From: Spirochaeta cellobiosiphila DSM 17781
GTDB taxonomy: Bacteria > Spirochaetota > Spirochaetia > DSM-17781
Assembly: GCF_000426705.1 (NCBI RefSeq)
Contig: NZ_AUFW01000017.1
Coordinates: 1-64,000, forward strand
Reading direction: 5' to 3'
Length of the DNA stretch: 64,000 nt
Shown: piece by piece, positions 8,483-17,716 of the stretch
Position numbering within the stretch: position 1 is the first letter of the stretch
How the letters are laid out: every line of letters begins with the position of its first letter
Position numbers and translations under genes: made by a program
The notes under the pieces: generated by a model
What the model was told of the DNA's origin: nothing
Databases searched by the model: none
What the model saw: only the letters and a program-made list of their open reading frames with translations

Positions 8483-8906
8483 TTATTTTCTATAAATGAA
8501 AACGAAGCTATTCTCCTGACCAGGAACATCATCTAGTTCTCCAACTTTTACCATAAATCAATGCTTTGTGGTCCGGTCTTACTAATCCATAAATCTCTTT
8601 TTATTCAGAATCGAGACTCCATAGTGGATTGCAAAATGTGCAATTTTTGTAGCATATCCTTTACCCCAAAACTTTTCATCGATACGGTAACCTAAATTTA
8701 ATTTTTCTTCATTTCCAAACATTTTATAACTTAATCCACCAATACCAATAATGTCAGCTCCTTTAGTGACTATTTTCCATTGGCCAAAACCATGAATGTT
8801 CCAATGATCTAATATTTTTGTAAAACTTTTTTAAGCAATACTAATCGACTTTATCGATCCAGAAGGATTAAAAAGATTGTTGTTGGGATTTTTGTTAAGG
8901 CACTAT
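8483..8906 (-). pseudogene. Decayed GNAT acetyltransferase gene (RimJ/RimL type)
   Basis: Translation of the minus strand gives a clear GNAT sequence broken into frames. From the 5' side: NLFNPSGSIKSISIA, a stop codon, then KILDHWNIHGFGQWKIV and an acetyl-CoA region LGYRIDEKFWGKGYATKIA, HFAIHYGVSILNKKRF. A frame change follows to GLVRPDHKALIYGK, and another to VGELDDVPGQENSFVFIYRK with a stop at 8483. One in-frame stop and at least two frameshifts mark it as non-functional, while the conserved core is intact enough to be recent. Confidence 0.8.
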
Positions 8907-9226
8907 TTAAAATAAACACAGTCTTACTTTTTAATTCATAAGCTTCAATTAGGACTTATTCAAATGCGAAAGAATGGGCATTACAATCAGGTTTTCCTTT
9001 GGGATAATTAACAGTTATTATTCCTACTAATTCTAATTACCGTGTTAATTCTTTTGAAAGAGTTTCAATTGAACTTTCTTCAATTCATCAATAGTTATAG
9101 AATATATTATATCCGACACTTTTCAGCTCTGGGAATGACGCAATATCAGAACTCTGCTCATTAGCCCTTTTCCCAATTATTATTGATTTTCTTCTTTATT
9201 TGTTCTCGGTCTTACCTTTTAGATCC
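8907..9226. other. No intact gene; degenerate sequence
   Basis: No convincing coding frame was found. The minus strand shows short protein-like pieces such as VGIITVNYPKGKPDCNAHSFAFE followed by a stop, then IEAYELKSKTVFILNSAL, which look like remains of another lost gene but match no family I recognise. Confidence 0.5.
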
Positions 9227-10510
9227 CTATATTAAATACACATCCATCACAACAGCCAACAACTCATACTGTCGTCCCTTCTTCCTAAAAACAAACAACA
9301 CCCAAGAAGCATCTGAGTGCTTCACCTCAACAAGAGCACAATCTTTGCCAAAACGATTTTCAATTTCATTAGGAGTACAACGTTCGAAGCTATTAACATA
9401 GTATTCCTCTGGCTCTCTTATGGAATACGGACTATCAGAATAACCAAACGCTTCTTGTATAGCCTTACGCCCCTGTCCTATTTTTGTATCATCATGACTA
9501 AGCAAAACTTGATATAACTCTCCTACTTCTACGGAAGAATACTTACCTTCATAACGTGGTTGATTGGATTTGATTTCTTTGTAGACTTTATTAACAGCAC
9601 TTATCAAATTATTTTTTGATTTATCATCAATGAGATAATCATCGATTTGACTTTGCACAATTTGCTGATGAGTTCGTCTTTGTTCTTTATAGACCTCCTG
9701 ATAATTAAGAGGCCCACTAAGTCTTTTATATTTTTCATCACTAAAATCATACCCTTTAACTTGGATCACACTGTTAGGATAGGTGATGATCTTGACGTTG
9801 AAGTAAACAACAGGATCAACTCCTGGTACTTCATAATTAGAATTCAATAAATAACCATAATCCGTCTTATTAATGGTAGTTAAACCCATCCCTTCATAGG
9901 TCTCCCTCATTGATAGAGACTCTTGTCTTTTCCAATCTTGTTCAAAGTCTGCTGAGAAGTAAAAAGTGGGATTATAATCTTCTCCCCACGAATATGAGGC
10001 TTTTCGTTTGAAATGAAAGATATCGTCCCTATAACTATTTTCCAGTGATGTATAGACACCACAAATATCCCTATAAAAAGCAACCAATTCATAGAAGCTA
10101 ATGTCACCTTTCAATGTCCTACTTACAGAAACTTTAATACCATTAATATTAATATTTATGATATCGATAGTATCTAAGTTAATAGATGAGTAAAGGGGTA
10201 AATCAGAGATAGGAATAATCGTTGAAACAAAGGGAGAATAAATCCAACCTCTCTGCTCCTCCGTTTCAATATATAACCAATATCCGGATAAGTTTTGAAT
10301 GCTACTCTTTTCAGGGCTACGACTAAAAATGATAAAGGGATCTTCTTTGTTCAATAACCCAAATATAGAGGAATCAAGACTTGGTTCTGATCGCAACCTA
10401 ACACGTTCATCATTACAAGTACCATAATAAATATCTATACCATTGGCTACTGAGTTATAAATCACAAAAAGGAGCATTATCAAAATAGTTATAGTCTTTT
10501 TATAATTCAT
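9227..10510 (-). CDS. Exported protein with bacterial SH3 domain
   Basis: A 427-residue protein with a signal sequence (KKTITILIMLLFVIYNSVANG) but no lipobox cysteine. Residues about 28-95 have the bacterial SH3 pattern: VRLRSEPSLDSSIFGLL, then GYWLYIETEEQRGWIYSPFV. Such domains bind peptidoglycan or peptides in the envelope. The remaining 300 residues hold no recognised domain; a part near residue 130-240 has beta-rich SLENSYRDDIFHF and PTFYFSADFEQDW. AAGGA precedes the ATG. It stands alone, minus strand, downstream of hcp with a gap of about 140 bases. A periplasmic or surface role is inferred. Confidence 0.75.
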   Translation of the reverse strand: MNYKKTITILIMLLFVIYNSVANGIDIYYGTCNDERVRLRSEPSLDSSIFGLLNKEDPFIIFSRSPEKSSIQNLSGYWLYIETEEQRGWIYSPFVSTIIPISDLPLYSSINLDTIDIINININGIKVSVSRTLKGDISFYELVAFYRDICGVYTSLENSYRDDIFHFKRKASYSWGEDYNPTFYFSADFEQDWKRQESLSMRETYEGMGLTTINKTDYGYLLNSNYEVPGVDPVVYFNVKIITYPNSVIQVKGYDFSDEKYKRLSGPLNYQEVYKEQRRTHQQIVQSQIDDYLIDDKSKNNLISAVNKVYKEIKSNQPRYEGKYSSVEVGELYQVLLSHDDTKIGQGRKAIQEAFGYSDSPYSIREPEEYYVNSFERCTPNEIENRFGKDCALVEVKHSDASWVLFVFRKKGRQYELLAVVMDVYLI

Positions 10511-10653
10511 ATTTTTCCTTGTTCAAAAGTAAGTTAAAAATATTTCTCTTTTGATACTACTTCATCCAAGGATATAGATCAAATGTAACTTCACCAGATA
10601 CGCCCTTGTCACACAAGGCAGGGGAACGCCCCCACCCTGTTCAAGATAAAATA

Positions 10654-12279
10654 TTACCTTCCGGCCATCATAGCTTCAACGTCTGTCCCAACGTCACCAG
10701 TAGGCTTGATGTCAAAATTCTCAACAAGGACTTTAACAACATTAGGAGAAAGAAAGGCAGGAAGTGTAGGGCCTAAACGAATTCCTTTAACACCAAGAGA
10801 TAGTAACGCTAATAGAACGGCAACAGCCTTTTGTTCGTACCAGGCGATATCATAGGATATGGGCAAATCATTGATATCCTCTAATTCAAAGACTTCCTTT
10901 AGCTTCAATGCTATTAAAGCCAGAGAATAAGAGTCATTACACTGACCGGCATCCAAAACTCTGGGAATACCATTTATGTCCCCTAAGTTTAATTTATTAT
11001 AACGATACTTAGCACAACCAGCGGTCAAAATAATAGCATCTTGGGGAAGCTCTTCAGCGACTTCTGTAAAATAAGATCGAGTCTTATGTCGTCCATCACA
11101 ACCACCCATGACAATAAAACGTTTAACAGCTCCTGATTTGACCGCTTCAACGACTTTATCTGCCAAGGCAAAAACCTGTTCATGAGCAAAGCCTCCTACA
11201 ATAGAACCGGTTTCAATATTAGTAGGAGGATTACAAGTCTTGGCCTTTTCAATGATGGCAGTAAAATCTTTTTTACCATCTTTTTCTTCTATATGAACAA
11301 CACCTGGATAACCAGCCATACCTGTCGTATAGATTCTATCTTTATAACTATCCTTTACAGGAACAATACAGTTTGTGGTCATTAAAATGGCTCCATTAAA
11401 GGAAGCGAATTCTGAATCCTGTTTCCACCAGGCATTACCGTAGTTACCTACAAAATGTTTATACTTTTTAAACTTAGGATAATAATGGGCAGGAAGCATT
11501 TCTGAATGCGTGTATATATCGACGCCTGAGTCTTTGCTTTGTTCCAGTAGTTGTTCAAAATCCTTCAGGTCATGTCCTGACACCAATATTCCAGGTCTTG
11601 AGCCCGCACCAATATTTACTTCTGTGATTTCCGGATTTCCATAAGTTTCTGTATTGGCTGTATCTAAAGTCGCCATAGCTGTGACAGCGGCTTCTCCTGT
11701 TTTAAGAGTCAAAGCGATTAATTTATCCACATCAGATTCGGATATTAAACTTTTCATTGTCTGAAGATGAAAATCCCAAAGTTTCTCATCATCATAACCT
11801 AGTACCTCTGCATGCGTAGTATAAGCAGCTAATCCTTTTAAACCGTAAGTGATCAATTCCTTGAGGCTTCTAATGTCTTCATTATTTTCTAATCTCACTC
11901 CAATACTTGTAGCTTTGGCAGCCCAGCCAGATTCAGGTAGATCCCAATTAGCAGAATCATGCTCAAATGAAGCTCCCTTTGAAAGTAATTCCCTGCGAAT
12001 GACAATGGTCTCCCTGATTAACTCTTTAATACGATCATCATCAAAATTGGCATTAGTAATGGTTGCGAATAAAGCTCGAGCAATGAACTTTGCCACACTT
12101 ACCCTTTCTTCCTTAGTTATGGCGTTCTTATCTTGAGCATTGATAACTAGTCCAGATAGACCTTTGAGGGAATAAATCAATAGATCCTGTAGGTTAGCTG
12201 TTGTTTCAGATTTACCACAGACACCCTTGATTTCACAGCCTGTTCCTTTAGCAGCTTCCTGGCATTGATAACAAAACAT
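10654..12279 (-). CDS. hcp: Hybrid cluster protein (hydroxylamine reductase)
   Basis: A 541-residue cytoplasmic iron-sulphur enzyme, full length for the family. Seen: the N-terminal cysteines C3, C6, C15 and C21 (C-x2-C-x8-C-x5-C), which is the arrangement of class I Hcp with a [4Fe-4S] cluster, and hybrid-cluster ligand motifs such as [22 protein letters not shown] and [12 protein letters not shown]. The family handles nitric oxide or hydroxylamine in anaerobes under nitrosative stress. AAAGGAG lies before the ATG. No hcr or ferredoxin partner follows. A GTAAC-N4-GTTAC palindrome lies 56 bases upstream in the space shared with a divergent methyltransferase gene, which suggests control by an HcpR-type CRP/FNR regulator. 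Confidence 0.95.
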   Translation of the reverse strand: MFCYQCQEAAKGTGCEIKGVCGKSETTANLQDLLIYSLKGLSGLVINAQDKNAITKEERVSVAKFIARALFATITNANFDDDRIKELIRETIVIRRELLSKGASFEHDSANWDLPESGWAAKATSIGVRLENNEDIRSLKELITYGLKGLAAYTTHAEVLGYDDEKLWDFHLQTMKSLISESDVDKLIALTLKTGEAAVTAMATLDTANTETYGNPEITEVNIGAGSRPGILVSGHDLKDFEQLLEQSKDSGVDIYTHSEMLPAHYYPKFKKYKHFVGNYGNAWWKQDSEFASFNGAILMTTNCIVPVKDSYKDRIYTTGMAGYPGVVHIEEKDGKKDFTAIIEKAKTCNPPTNIETGSIVGGFAHEQVFALADKVVEAVKSGAVKRFIVMGGCDGRHKTRSYFTEVAEELPQDAIILTAGCAKYRYNKLNLGDINGIPRVLDAGQCNDSYSLALIALKLKEVFELEDINDLPISYDIAWYEQKAVAVLLALLSLGVKGIRLGPTLPAFLSPNVVKVLVENFDIKPTGDVGTDVEAMMAGR

Positions 12280-12334
12280 GTTAGACTCCTTTTCTTATTT
12301 TTCTTGAGTCTAGTAGAGGGGGCATTACGATTCC

Positions 12335-12348
12335 GTAACCTATGTTAC
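12335..12348. promoter_or_regulatory. Palindromic operator, HcpR-like (gtaac-N4-gttac)
   Basis: A perfect 5-4-5 inverted repeat, gtaacctatgttac, lies between hcp and the divergent methyltransferase gene. CRP/FNR-family HcpR regulators are reported to recognise this kind of site before hcp genes in several anaerobes. For hcp its centre is about 62 bases before the start codon. For the plus-strand gene it falls at the -35 position. Confidence 0.6.
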
Positions 12349-12369
12349 AGAATTAACTTTTTTTATTTT

Positions 12370-12375
12370 TATAAT
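12370..12375 (+). promoter_or_regulatory. -10 box of the methyltransferase gene
   Basis: A perfect TATAAT ends 7 bases before the ATG at 12383. No Shine-Dalgarno sequence fits in between, so the transcript is probably leaderless. No good -35 box is seen; the palindrome at 12335-12348 occupies that place, which would suit an activator. Confidence 0.5.
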
Positions 12376-12382
12376 AGTGATT

Positions 12383-13117
12383 ATGGAATTATATAAAACA
12401 CTTGCCAGGGAATATAAAGATATATTTCCTTGTACCAAGGATAAGCTTAGATTTGTTGAAAGCTATTTGGATCCAGAACACAATCAGGTAATACTGGATA
12501 TAGGCTGTGCCACTGGAGAACTTCTCACACAGTTATCTACGGAGAATAGAGAACTAACAGGAATAGATCTAGATGAGAGTATGATAACGGAAGCAAAGAA
12601 ACAAATCCCCTTATCTATAAAAGGGCAGCTCCAGTTTGTTCAATCGGATATGCTTTCCTTCTTGTCTGGATCAGAATCAGATAAATATAATCTGATAACT
12701 TGTCTGGGGAATACATTGGTCTACCTCCCTGATGAATCGGTATTATTTGATTTTTTAAAAGCGACTCAAAAGACACTGGTAAAGGAAGGAACCTTAATCC
12801 TTCAGATTCTTAATTACAGGAATCCTTCTCTCTCTCCAGGGTTCACCTTTCCTACAATAGAGACAGAAAATATGGAATTTACAAGGATATATGAAACAAG
12901 CAAGGATCTCACAAAACTAGGATTTAAGACCATTATAAAGAGTAAGATAAATGGGGAGATCCTGGAAGATAGACATGACCATACTCCCTTTTTAAGTAAC
13001 AATATCCAAGAGATGGCCAAAGAAGTGGGATTTTCATCAACATTAATATTCCGTGATTACCATCATAGGGAGGCAGTAATTTCTGACTTCTTCCATTTGC
13101 TGGTAATGAAGAAATAG
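12383..13117 (+). CDS. Class I SAM-dependent methyltransferase
   Basis: A 244-residue methyltransferase. Seen: motif I ILDIGCATGELLTQL near residue 37-52, the acidic residue after strand 2 in GIDLDESMI, and YNLITCLGNTLVYLPD as motif IV (about 103-118), then a C-terminal sheet typical of small-molecule methyltransferases. The substrate is unknown. The ATG at 12383 is chosen over the GTG at 12377 because a TATAAT lies 7 bases upstream of the ATG, giving a likely leaderless mRNA. It is divergent from hcp and shares the regulatory palindrome with it, so a link to nitrosative stress is possible but unproven. Confidence 0.85.
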   Translation: MELYKTLAREYKDIFPCTKDKLRFVESYLDPEHNQVILDIGCATGELLTQLSTENRELTGIDLDESMITEAKKQIPLSIKGQLQFVQSDMLSFLSGSESDKYNLITCLGNTLVYLPDESVLFDFLKATQKTLVKEGTLILQILNYRNPSLSPGFTFPTIETENMEFTRIYETSKDLTKLGFKTIIKSKINGEILEDRHDHTPFLSNNIQEMAKEVGFSSTLIFRDYHHREAVISDFFHLLVMKK

Positions 13118-13302
13118 GCAGAGCAGAAACAAAATAGGACTACACTTAAAACAAGAGCTTCGATCTGAGTTGAGGTGCTCACTAAAAATGAAACACAGTG
13201 AGGAAGCAGGTTATCTGCTACCACTTGTTTCACCATAATATTGTTGGAGCATAGTGGGATAAGAACGGCAAATTGTTTACTGTTCATTATCTAGTCACCT
13301 AA

Positions 13303-15231
13303 TCAATATATTGTATTCACCAAAGTGTACAAATTCGGCACATCTGAAAGAATAACCTCAAGAGCATCCAGCAAGCGATCACCACTTTCTAGAGAAAAGG
13401 GAAGAACATCTTGCCCATTCTTATAAAGCTCCTGATTTTGCCAAAGGATATCTCCATCTCTATTTACAATAAAGATGGTATTAACAAGGGGTTTTTTCTC
13501 ATCAGAATAGAAAATACCACTAACCATATAGATCGTATTAGATATGGCTTGAACATCATTAATCTTGAAACTAACAGGATTTAGTCCCCATTCATTGTAA
13601 GTGCTAATAGAAGGAGCTTGAACAAAAAAGGTGGAGACAGGCTTTGAGGAACTTCTGTACTCATCGTACTCAAAGAAATATAGCCCATCTCGATATCCCA
13701 ACAAAATCGTTCCATCATTATAGATGCAGGATCTATATGTTTGGAAATTTAGAGTAATACCGACATCTAATAAGGGTGTATTGGTGACAGTCTCTTTTTG
13801 GAGATCAAAGGTCATGATGTATGGAACACTTTCAACCGGAGAAGGCTCCTGAGTGTTATAGCAAATAACTTTATCATCACTTACATCCCAAATTTTTAAT
13901 GCACTATAATACGTATAGTTATCTTTTGGATTATAAGTTTCCTTTTCTAATATGTTAAAATTCCCATCACAAACCGTCAAGAATATGGCCTGAGAATAGT
14001 CATTTTTGTCTTTACTCAAGTTTCCTTCAGAGAATATATAATATTTATCACCGGACTTTATAATGTCCCTAACCCATTCACGGGAAAAAGGGAATTCTGA
14101 TTCTTCAGGTATAACCTTGGAGGGCGGAGCTAGAAGTTTCTCTTTCCCATACTTTCCAATGTCTATAATTTCAGAACTCACACCATCTTCTATATTAATA
14201 GGAAGAATCAATGGAAATATATCTTTTGCATCAGCATAGGCTTCATCTGTTCCACCGATCAAATAGAGATTAGATCCAACAAGAGCGAGCCCTAAACGCC
14301 CCCATTCATCGGCTTCGGGAATATTTATTTGTTTTAGAATATTCCCCTGTCGATTATAAATGGATATCACCCAACGGCTTTCCGCCCTTTGAGAGCCAAT
14401 ATTTTTGCCCAGAATAGCTATATCACCAGAGGGAAGATTCTCCCCATCGGTAAAAAAACAGCCTTTATCCCCATCTAAAGAGAAAAGCGTCTGCCGACTG
14501 ACAGTATCAATAACCTCTAATCCTCTTTCAATATAGGAATGTCGGTCTTTCCACCAGAGAAACGGGTAAACCACACTCAGAGGCTTTGTATCAGAGATTA
14601 TTTGTTCTTGAGAACTTTCATAGGTAAAAAGAGCTCTGACATGGTAAGCCCCCGGAAGCAGGCCGATTAAGTAACCGCTTTGACCTTTTCCAAGATTAAT
14701 CTCACTTATAATATTACTGAAATCTTTATCTGTTGATACTTGAACAAAACCAGTCCCCCTAATCTTTCGCTGTTGAGTCCATTCAACTTCAATGGAGAGA
14801 TCCTCTTCATAAGTAAATGTTTCTGCAGATACCTTGAGCTCTACATCGGACTGTCCTGACCCTTTATAGACTATAGAAACAGGAGTTGACCAGGAACCGG
14901 AGATTATTCCCAGAAAAATAGGTTTTACCCGAAAGAAATACAAACCGTTAACCAAGCTTGTCCCCTGAGATTCATCCCCTAACTTCAGACTTTTTTGCTC
15001 AGTCTCCCATTGATGCTCTATCTGGGCAAAGTCGGCATAAGCCGATGCCTGAACTAAGTAATTTCCAGCCATGGACACTTTATCCCACTCCAAGGTAAAT
15101 TGAGCGCTCGTAACTATTGAATCGCTTCCTGATTCCAGTACGGATAACCTTCCGCTCTTACAGGAAGGGAGAATAAATGTTAGAGATAGGAGAAGGAAAA
15201 GCAAAAATGTTTTTTTCTGGAAGAATCTCAT
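13303..15231 (-). CDS. Lipoprotein with fibronectin-like repeats and a propeller-like region
   Basis: A 642-residue exported lipoprotein. Seen: signal peptide ending in the lipobox FILPSCKSG (Cys near residue 24). Two similar beta-sandwich modules follow at about 40-120 and 130-220, each with an F-x-x-EW start (FTLEWDKVSMAGNYLVQAS; LSIEVEWTQQRKIRGTGFVQVS), like fibronectin type III. The rest (about 235-642) has repeated aromatic beta-strand stretches such as GDIAILGKNIGS, LYLIGGTDEAY and IYMVSGIFYSDE, which look like a beta-propeller. AAAGGA precedes the ATG. No enzymatic residues were recognised; a surface or periplasmic binding role is inferred. Confidence 0.75.
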   Translation of the reverse strand: MRFFQKKTFLLFLLLSLTFILPSCKSGRLSVLESGSDSIVTSAQFTLEWDKVSMAGNYLVQASAYADFAQIEHQWETEQKSLKLGDESQGTSLVNGLYFFRVKPIFLGIISGSWSTPVSIVYKGSGQSDVELKVSAETFTYEEDLSIEVEWTQQRKIRGTGFVQVSTDKDFSNIISEINLGKGQSGYLIGLLPGAYHVRALFTYESSQEQIISDTKPLSVVYPFLWWKDRHSYIERGLEVIDTVSRQTLFSLDGDKGCFFTDGENLPSGDIAILGKNIGSQRAESRWVISIYNRQGNILKQINIPEADEWGRLGLALVGSNLYLIGGTDEAYADAKDIFPLILPINIEDGVSSEIIDIGKYGKEKLLAPPSKVIPEESEFPFSREWVRDIIKSGDKYYIFSEGNLSKDKNDYSQAIFLTVCDGNFNILEKETYNPKDNYTYYSALKIWDVSDDKVICYNTQEPSPVESVPYIMTFDLQKETVTNTPLLDVGITLNFQTYRSCIYNDGTILLGYRDGLYFFEYDEYRSSSKPVSTFFVQAPSISTYNEWGLNPVSFKINDVQAISNTIYMVSGIFYSDEKKPLVNTIFIVNRDGDILWQNQELYKNGQDVLPFSLESGDRLLDALEVILSDVPNLYTLVNTIY

Positions 15232-15439
15232 ATACGTCCTTTTACTCCGATAACTTCAGCTGTTCGGAATTTGAAACCATAATTACTGTAGGTGACTTCA
15301 GATAATAAAGAAAGTCTTTTTTTTTAAAGAGGTTTGATTACTTGTGAGAGTTACTTACTACTCTTTTGAACTATGTAATTTGGGATAATATAGGACTAAG
15401 TATCTTACTTCGGTTTGTCCTTCCCATTAAAACAAGACT

Positions 15440-17059
15440 TCAATGGGCCACCTTCCCAGGATACCATTTCTGAAACCATATAGTCAGCATACCCAGAACA
15501 AGAGGCCCAATCTGAGTCACCAATCCTAAGTAAGGTTTAATACTTGTAGCCAATAAAAAGTAAGACACAATACCAATGACAATATAATAATATCCCCACC
15601 AGGAAGTAATGATCTTGTTGGTTTTCATAAACAAAGGATTAGAGAAGGCAGAGCTCCCCCCATAGGATCTTGAAGAGTAATAAGCCGTTAAAGGTACTTT
15701 GCTAAAAAGGGAACCTACCCACAAAAGGCCAAAGACAATATAGGATAGTACTATCAATATCGATTTATCTTCCAGATAAAAACTGATCAAACCTAATAAG
15801 GGAGCAACAGACAGGGTAAGCCTATCATAGGGTGTTAACTCAAAACGATGCCCCAGTAAAGTAATCAAACTGGATAAGACAATGGCTAATATCCCTCCTA
15901 ATAGAGCAATACCTTCAATAGGTGTAAAGATCCACAAAGCCAACCAGGGCAGAAGTAAAAGAATCATAGAAGGAGATTTTTTGCTTTGACATCCCTCTTG
16001 ATGGAGGTCTTTATGAGGTGACTCACTGCCAAACATCTGGTCCATATGATTCATTGTATCGAACTCTCCCCGGACCTTAAGCCCCCCATCCATCATAGCC
16101 TGTGCACCGGCAATGCTCCCTTCTGATATCTGCTTCCACAGGGTAAAGCTTGTCTCGATAATCGTATCAGCCTTATCTGCTCTGTTGGGAGCCTTAATGA
16201 CCTCGCAGCCTGTCCGGGTGATATGGAAGGCATAAGATTCTTCTACATCTGTAAAATCCATTCGGATCTTCAAATCTTTATAATAACTTTTAGGATTATA
16301 CACAGCAGCCATCTGTTTGATAAAAGGGAGCGCCTTCGCTCCTTCTCTCTGTTCATTAATAACCCAATGGGAATTAGCCATCTCACAGAAGACTTCCGGT
16401 GGATAGAGAAGCTCATTTAATTTTGATTCAACCTCAAGAGAGACAGTACCTGTATGGGCATATTCCTGACCAGCTGTTGTAACAGACTGGAGATACTCTG
16501 AAGTTCTTCCTTGTAATTGGGGTACAGAAAAAAGTTCACCTTCAGGACATAAGATAGTATAGGGATGAGACTGATCGACCCTAAAGCGTTCGAACTGTTT
16601 TAACAAAGCATCATAATTACTATCCTTACTATAGAATCCGCAGGTGGATATGAGGATCGTATTTTGATGGGACATATCATAACGAGAAGGATGGGTCGCT
16701 CTTACCTGAGGATCTGATACAATATCAGGCAGGTTCATAGGCAGTAACCTATCCATTACAGCCTTTGCCGGAGAAGGCATTCCAAAGTAATAAAGCGGAA
16801 AGGACCATATCACTAGATCAGCCGCTATGTACTTCTCAAGAACAAAACTCATATCATCCTTTATCACACATTGACCGGGACTTTTTGTCCAACAATGAAA
16901 GCAGCCAAGGCAGGGTTTAATCTGTAAATCTTTGATGTTAAGAAATTCAGTGCGATAAAGCCCTGAAGACTCTAAGCCCTTACAAAAAGCTTTTGTTAGT
17001 ATAAGGGTATTACTCTTCTCCCCCCTGGGAGAACCGTTAAGAACCAGAATGGATTTCAT
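15440..17059 (-). CDS. Flavodoxin-fold FMN reductase fused to SCP2-like and membrane domains
   Basis: A 539-residue three-part protein. Residues about 1-190 are an NADPH-dependent FMN-reductase-type flavodoxin fold: ILVLNGSPRGEKSNT binds the FMN phosphate, and PCLGCFHCW adds a cysteine pair found in iron-sulphur flavoprotein-like members. Residues about 230-350 resemble an SCP2 sterol-carrier domain (VIKAPNRADKADTIIETSF, then MMDGGLKVRGEFDTM). Residues about 365-535 are hydrophobic with roughly five membrane segments. The fusion would place a redox domain and a lipid-binding domain at the membrane face; the substrate is unknown. AGAGG lies before the ATG. It directly follows a PadR regulator gene, so it is likely the regulator's target. 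Confidence 0.75.
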   Translation of the reverse strand: MKSILVLNGSPRGEKSNTLILTKAFCKGLESSGLYRTEFLNIKDLQIKPCLGCFHCWTKSPGQCVIKDDMSFVLEKYIAADLVIWSFPLYYFGMPSPAKAVMDRLLPMNLPDIVSDPQVRATHPSRYDMSHQNTILISTCGFYSKDSNYDALLKQFERFRVDQSHPYTILCPEGELFSVPQLQGRTSEYLQSVTTAGQEYAHTGTVSLEVESKLNELLYPPEVFCEMANSHWVINEQREGAKALPFIKQMAAVYNPKSYYKDLKIRMDFTDVEESYAFHITRTGCEVIKAPNRADKADTIIETSFTLWKQISEGSIAGAQAMMDGGLKVRGEFDTMNHMDQMFGSESPHKDLHQEGCQSKKSPSMILLLLPWLALWIFTPIEGIALLGGILAIVLSSLITLLGHRFELTPYDRLTLSVAPLLGLISFYLEDKSILIVLSYIVFGLLWVGSLFSKVPLTAYYSSRSYGGSSAFSNPLFMKTNKIITSWWGYYYIVIGIVSYFLLATSIKPYLGLVTQIGPLVLGMLTIWFQKWYPGKVAH

Positions 17060-17060
17060 T

Positions 17061-17606
17061 TTAAACCTCTTTTAAGAGTTGTAAGGCTTCTTCAGCCCAG
17101 CGAATATTAGCTTCATGATGAAGAACCCCCGAGCGGGCAGTAATCTTCCAGAACACAGCCTGCTCTGGCGAGCTTATATCTGAGTAATTTCCAATGTACT
17201 CATTGATATGATCATGTTCTTGCCCTTCCTTTTTTTGTTCTTCCAAAAAAGCTTCCAACTTTTCTATAGCCCTCTCTTTTGATAATTCCCCAAGGAAAAA
17301 AACCTTCATTAGAAAGCTACTCCTAATAGGGAGATCACTATTATCACGGTCCTCTTTGAGCCACTTGAGAAAAGCTTCTCGTCCTTCTGGTGTTAAGGAA
17401 TACACCTTTTTATTAGGTTTATCTTCTTGTAATACCAGAGAGACACTTAGCCAACCTTGTTTTTCCAGGTTTACAAGTTCTTTATAGATCTGGCTCTTCT
17501 GTGCCTGCCAGAAGAAGTTCAGTGATTCATCAAATATTTTTTTCAATTCATAGCCAGTGGCATCAGAGTAGCCCAGAAGCCCCAGTAGTCCGTACTTTAG
17601 CGACAT
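17061..17606 (-). CDS. PadR family transcriptional regulator
   Basis: A 181-residue repressor. Seen: the PadR winged helix at residues 1-85 (MSLKYGLLGLLGYSDATGYELKK, IYKELVNLEKQGWL, KVYSLTPEGREAF) and the C-terminal helical dimerisation part (about 95-180, Vir-type) with KVFFLGELSKERAIEKL. The ATG at 17606 is preferred over the one at 17618: AGGA lies 5 bases before it and PadR proteins usually begin with this sequence. The gene is first in a two-gene operon with the flavodoxin/SCP2/membrane protein. A 22-base palindrome overlaps its promoter, as expected for autoregulation. Confidence 0.9.
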   Translation of the reverse strand: MSLKYGLLGLLGYSDATGYELKKIFDESLNFFWQAQKSQIYKELVNLEKQGWLSVSLVLQEDKPNKKVYSLTPEGREAFLKWLKEDRDNSDLPIRSSFLMKVFFLGELSKERAIEKLEAFLEEQKKEGQEHDHINEYIGNYSDISSPEQAVFWKITARSGVLHHEANIRWAEEALQLLKEV

Positions 17607-17623
17607 TTTAGTCCTCATGTATA

Positions 17624-17645
17624 ATAGTCTACTTATAGACTATTA
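17624..17645. promoter_or_regulatory. PadR operator palindrome in the padR promoter
   Basis: Two perfect 9-base arms, aatagtcta (17624-17632) and tagactatt (17637-17645), flank ctta. On the minus strand a consensus TTGACA lies at 17661-17666, upstream of the palindrome, so binding here would cover the -10 region of the PadR operon. Confidence 0.7.
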
Positions 17646-17716
17646 GTGTGCTGTGACATTGTCAAGAAAATAAAGCATGGTAAAAGTTTTCTTTGAAAAC
17701 TGCTCATTTACTATTT

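Noticed and set aside
5178-8500. Integron-like cassette array
   Set aside because: Single genes in one orientation (GNATs, an unknown protein, a nuclease) resemble cassettes, but no repeated attC-type sites with matching core sequences were found between them, and no integrase is in the window.
10603-10640. Terminator after hcp
   Set aside because: Small stems (ccttgt-cac-acaagg and a GC-rich one) occur in the gap, but no T-run follows on either strand, so a terminator cannot be supported.
13063-13287. 74-codon minus-strand frame between the methyltransferase and lipoprotein genes
   Set aside because: It overlaps the end of the methyltransferase gene by 55 bases, has no ribosome site or recognised pattern, and its hydrophobic part is explained by low-complexity codons.
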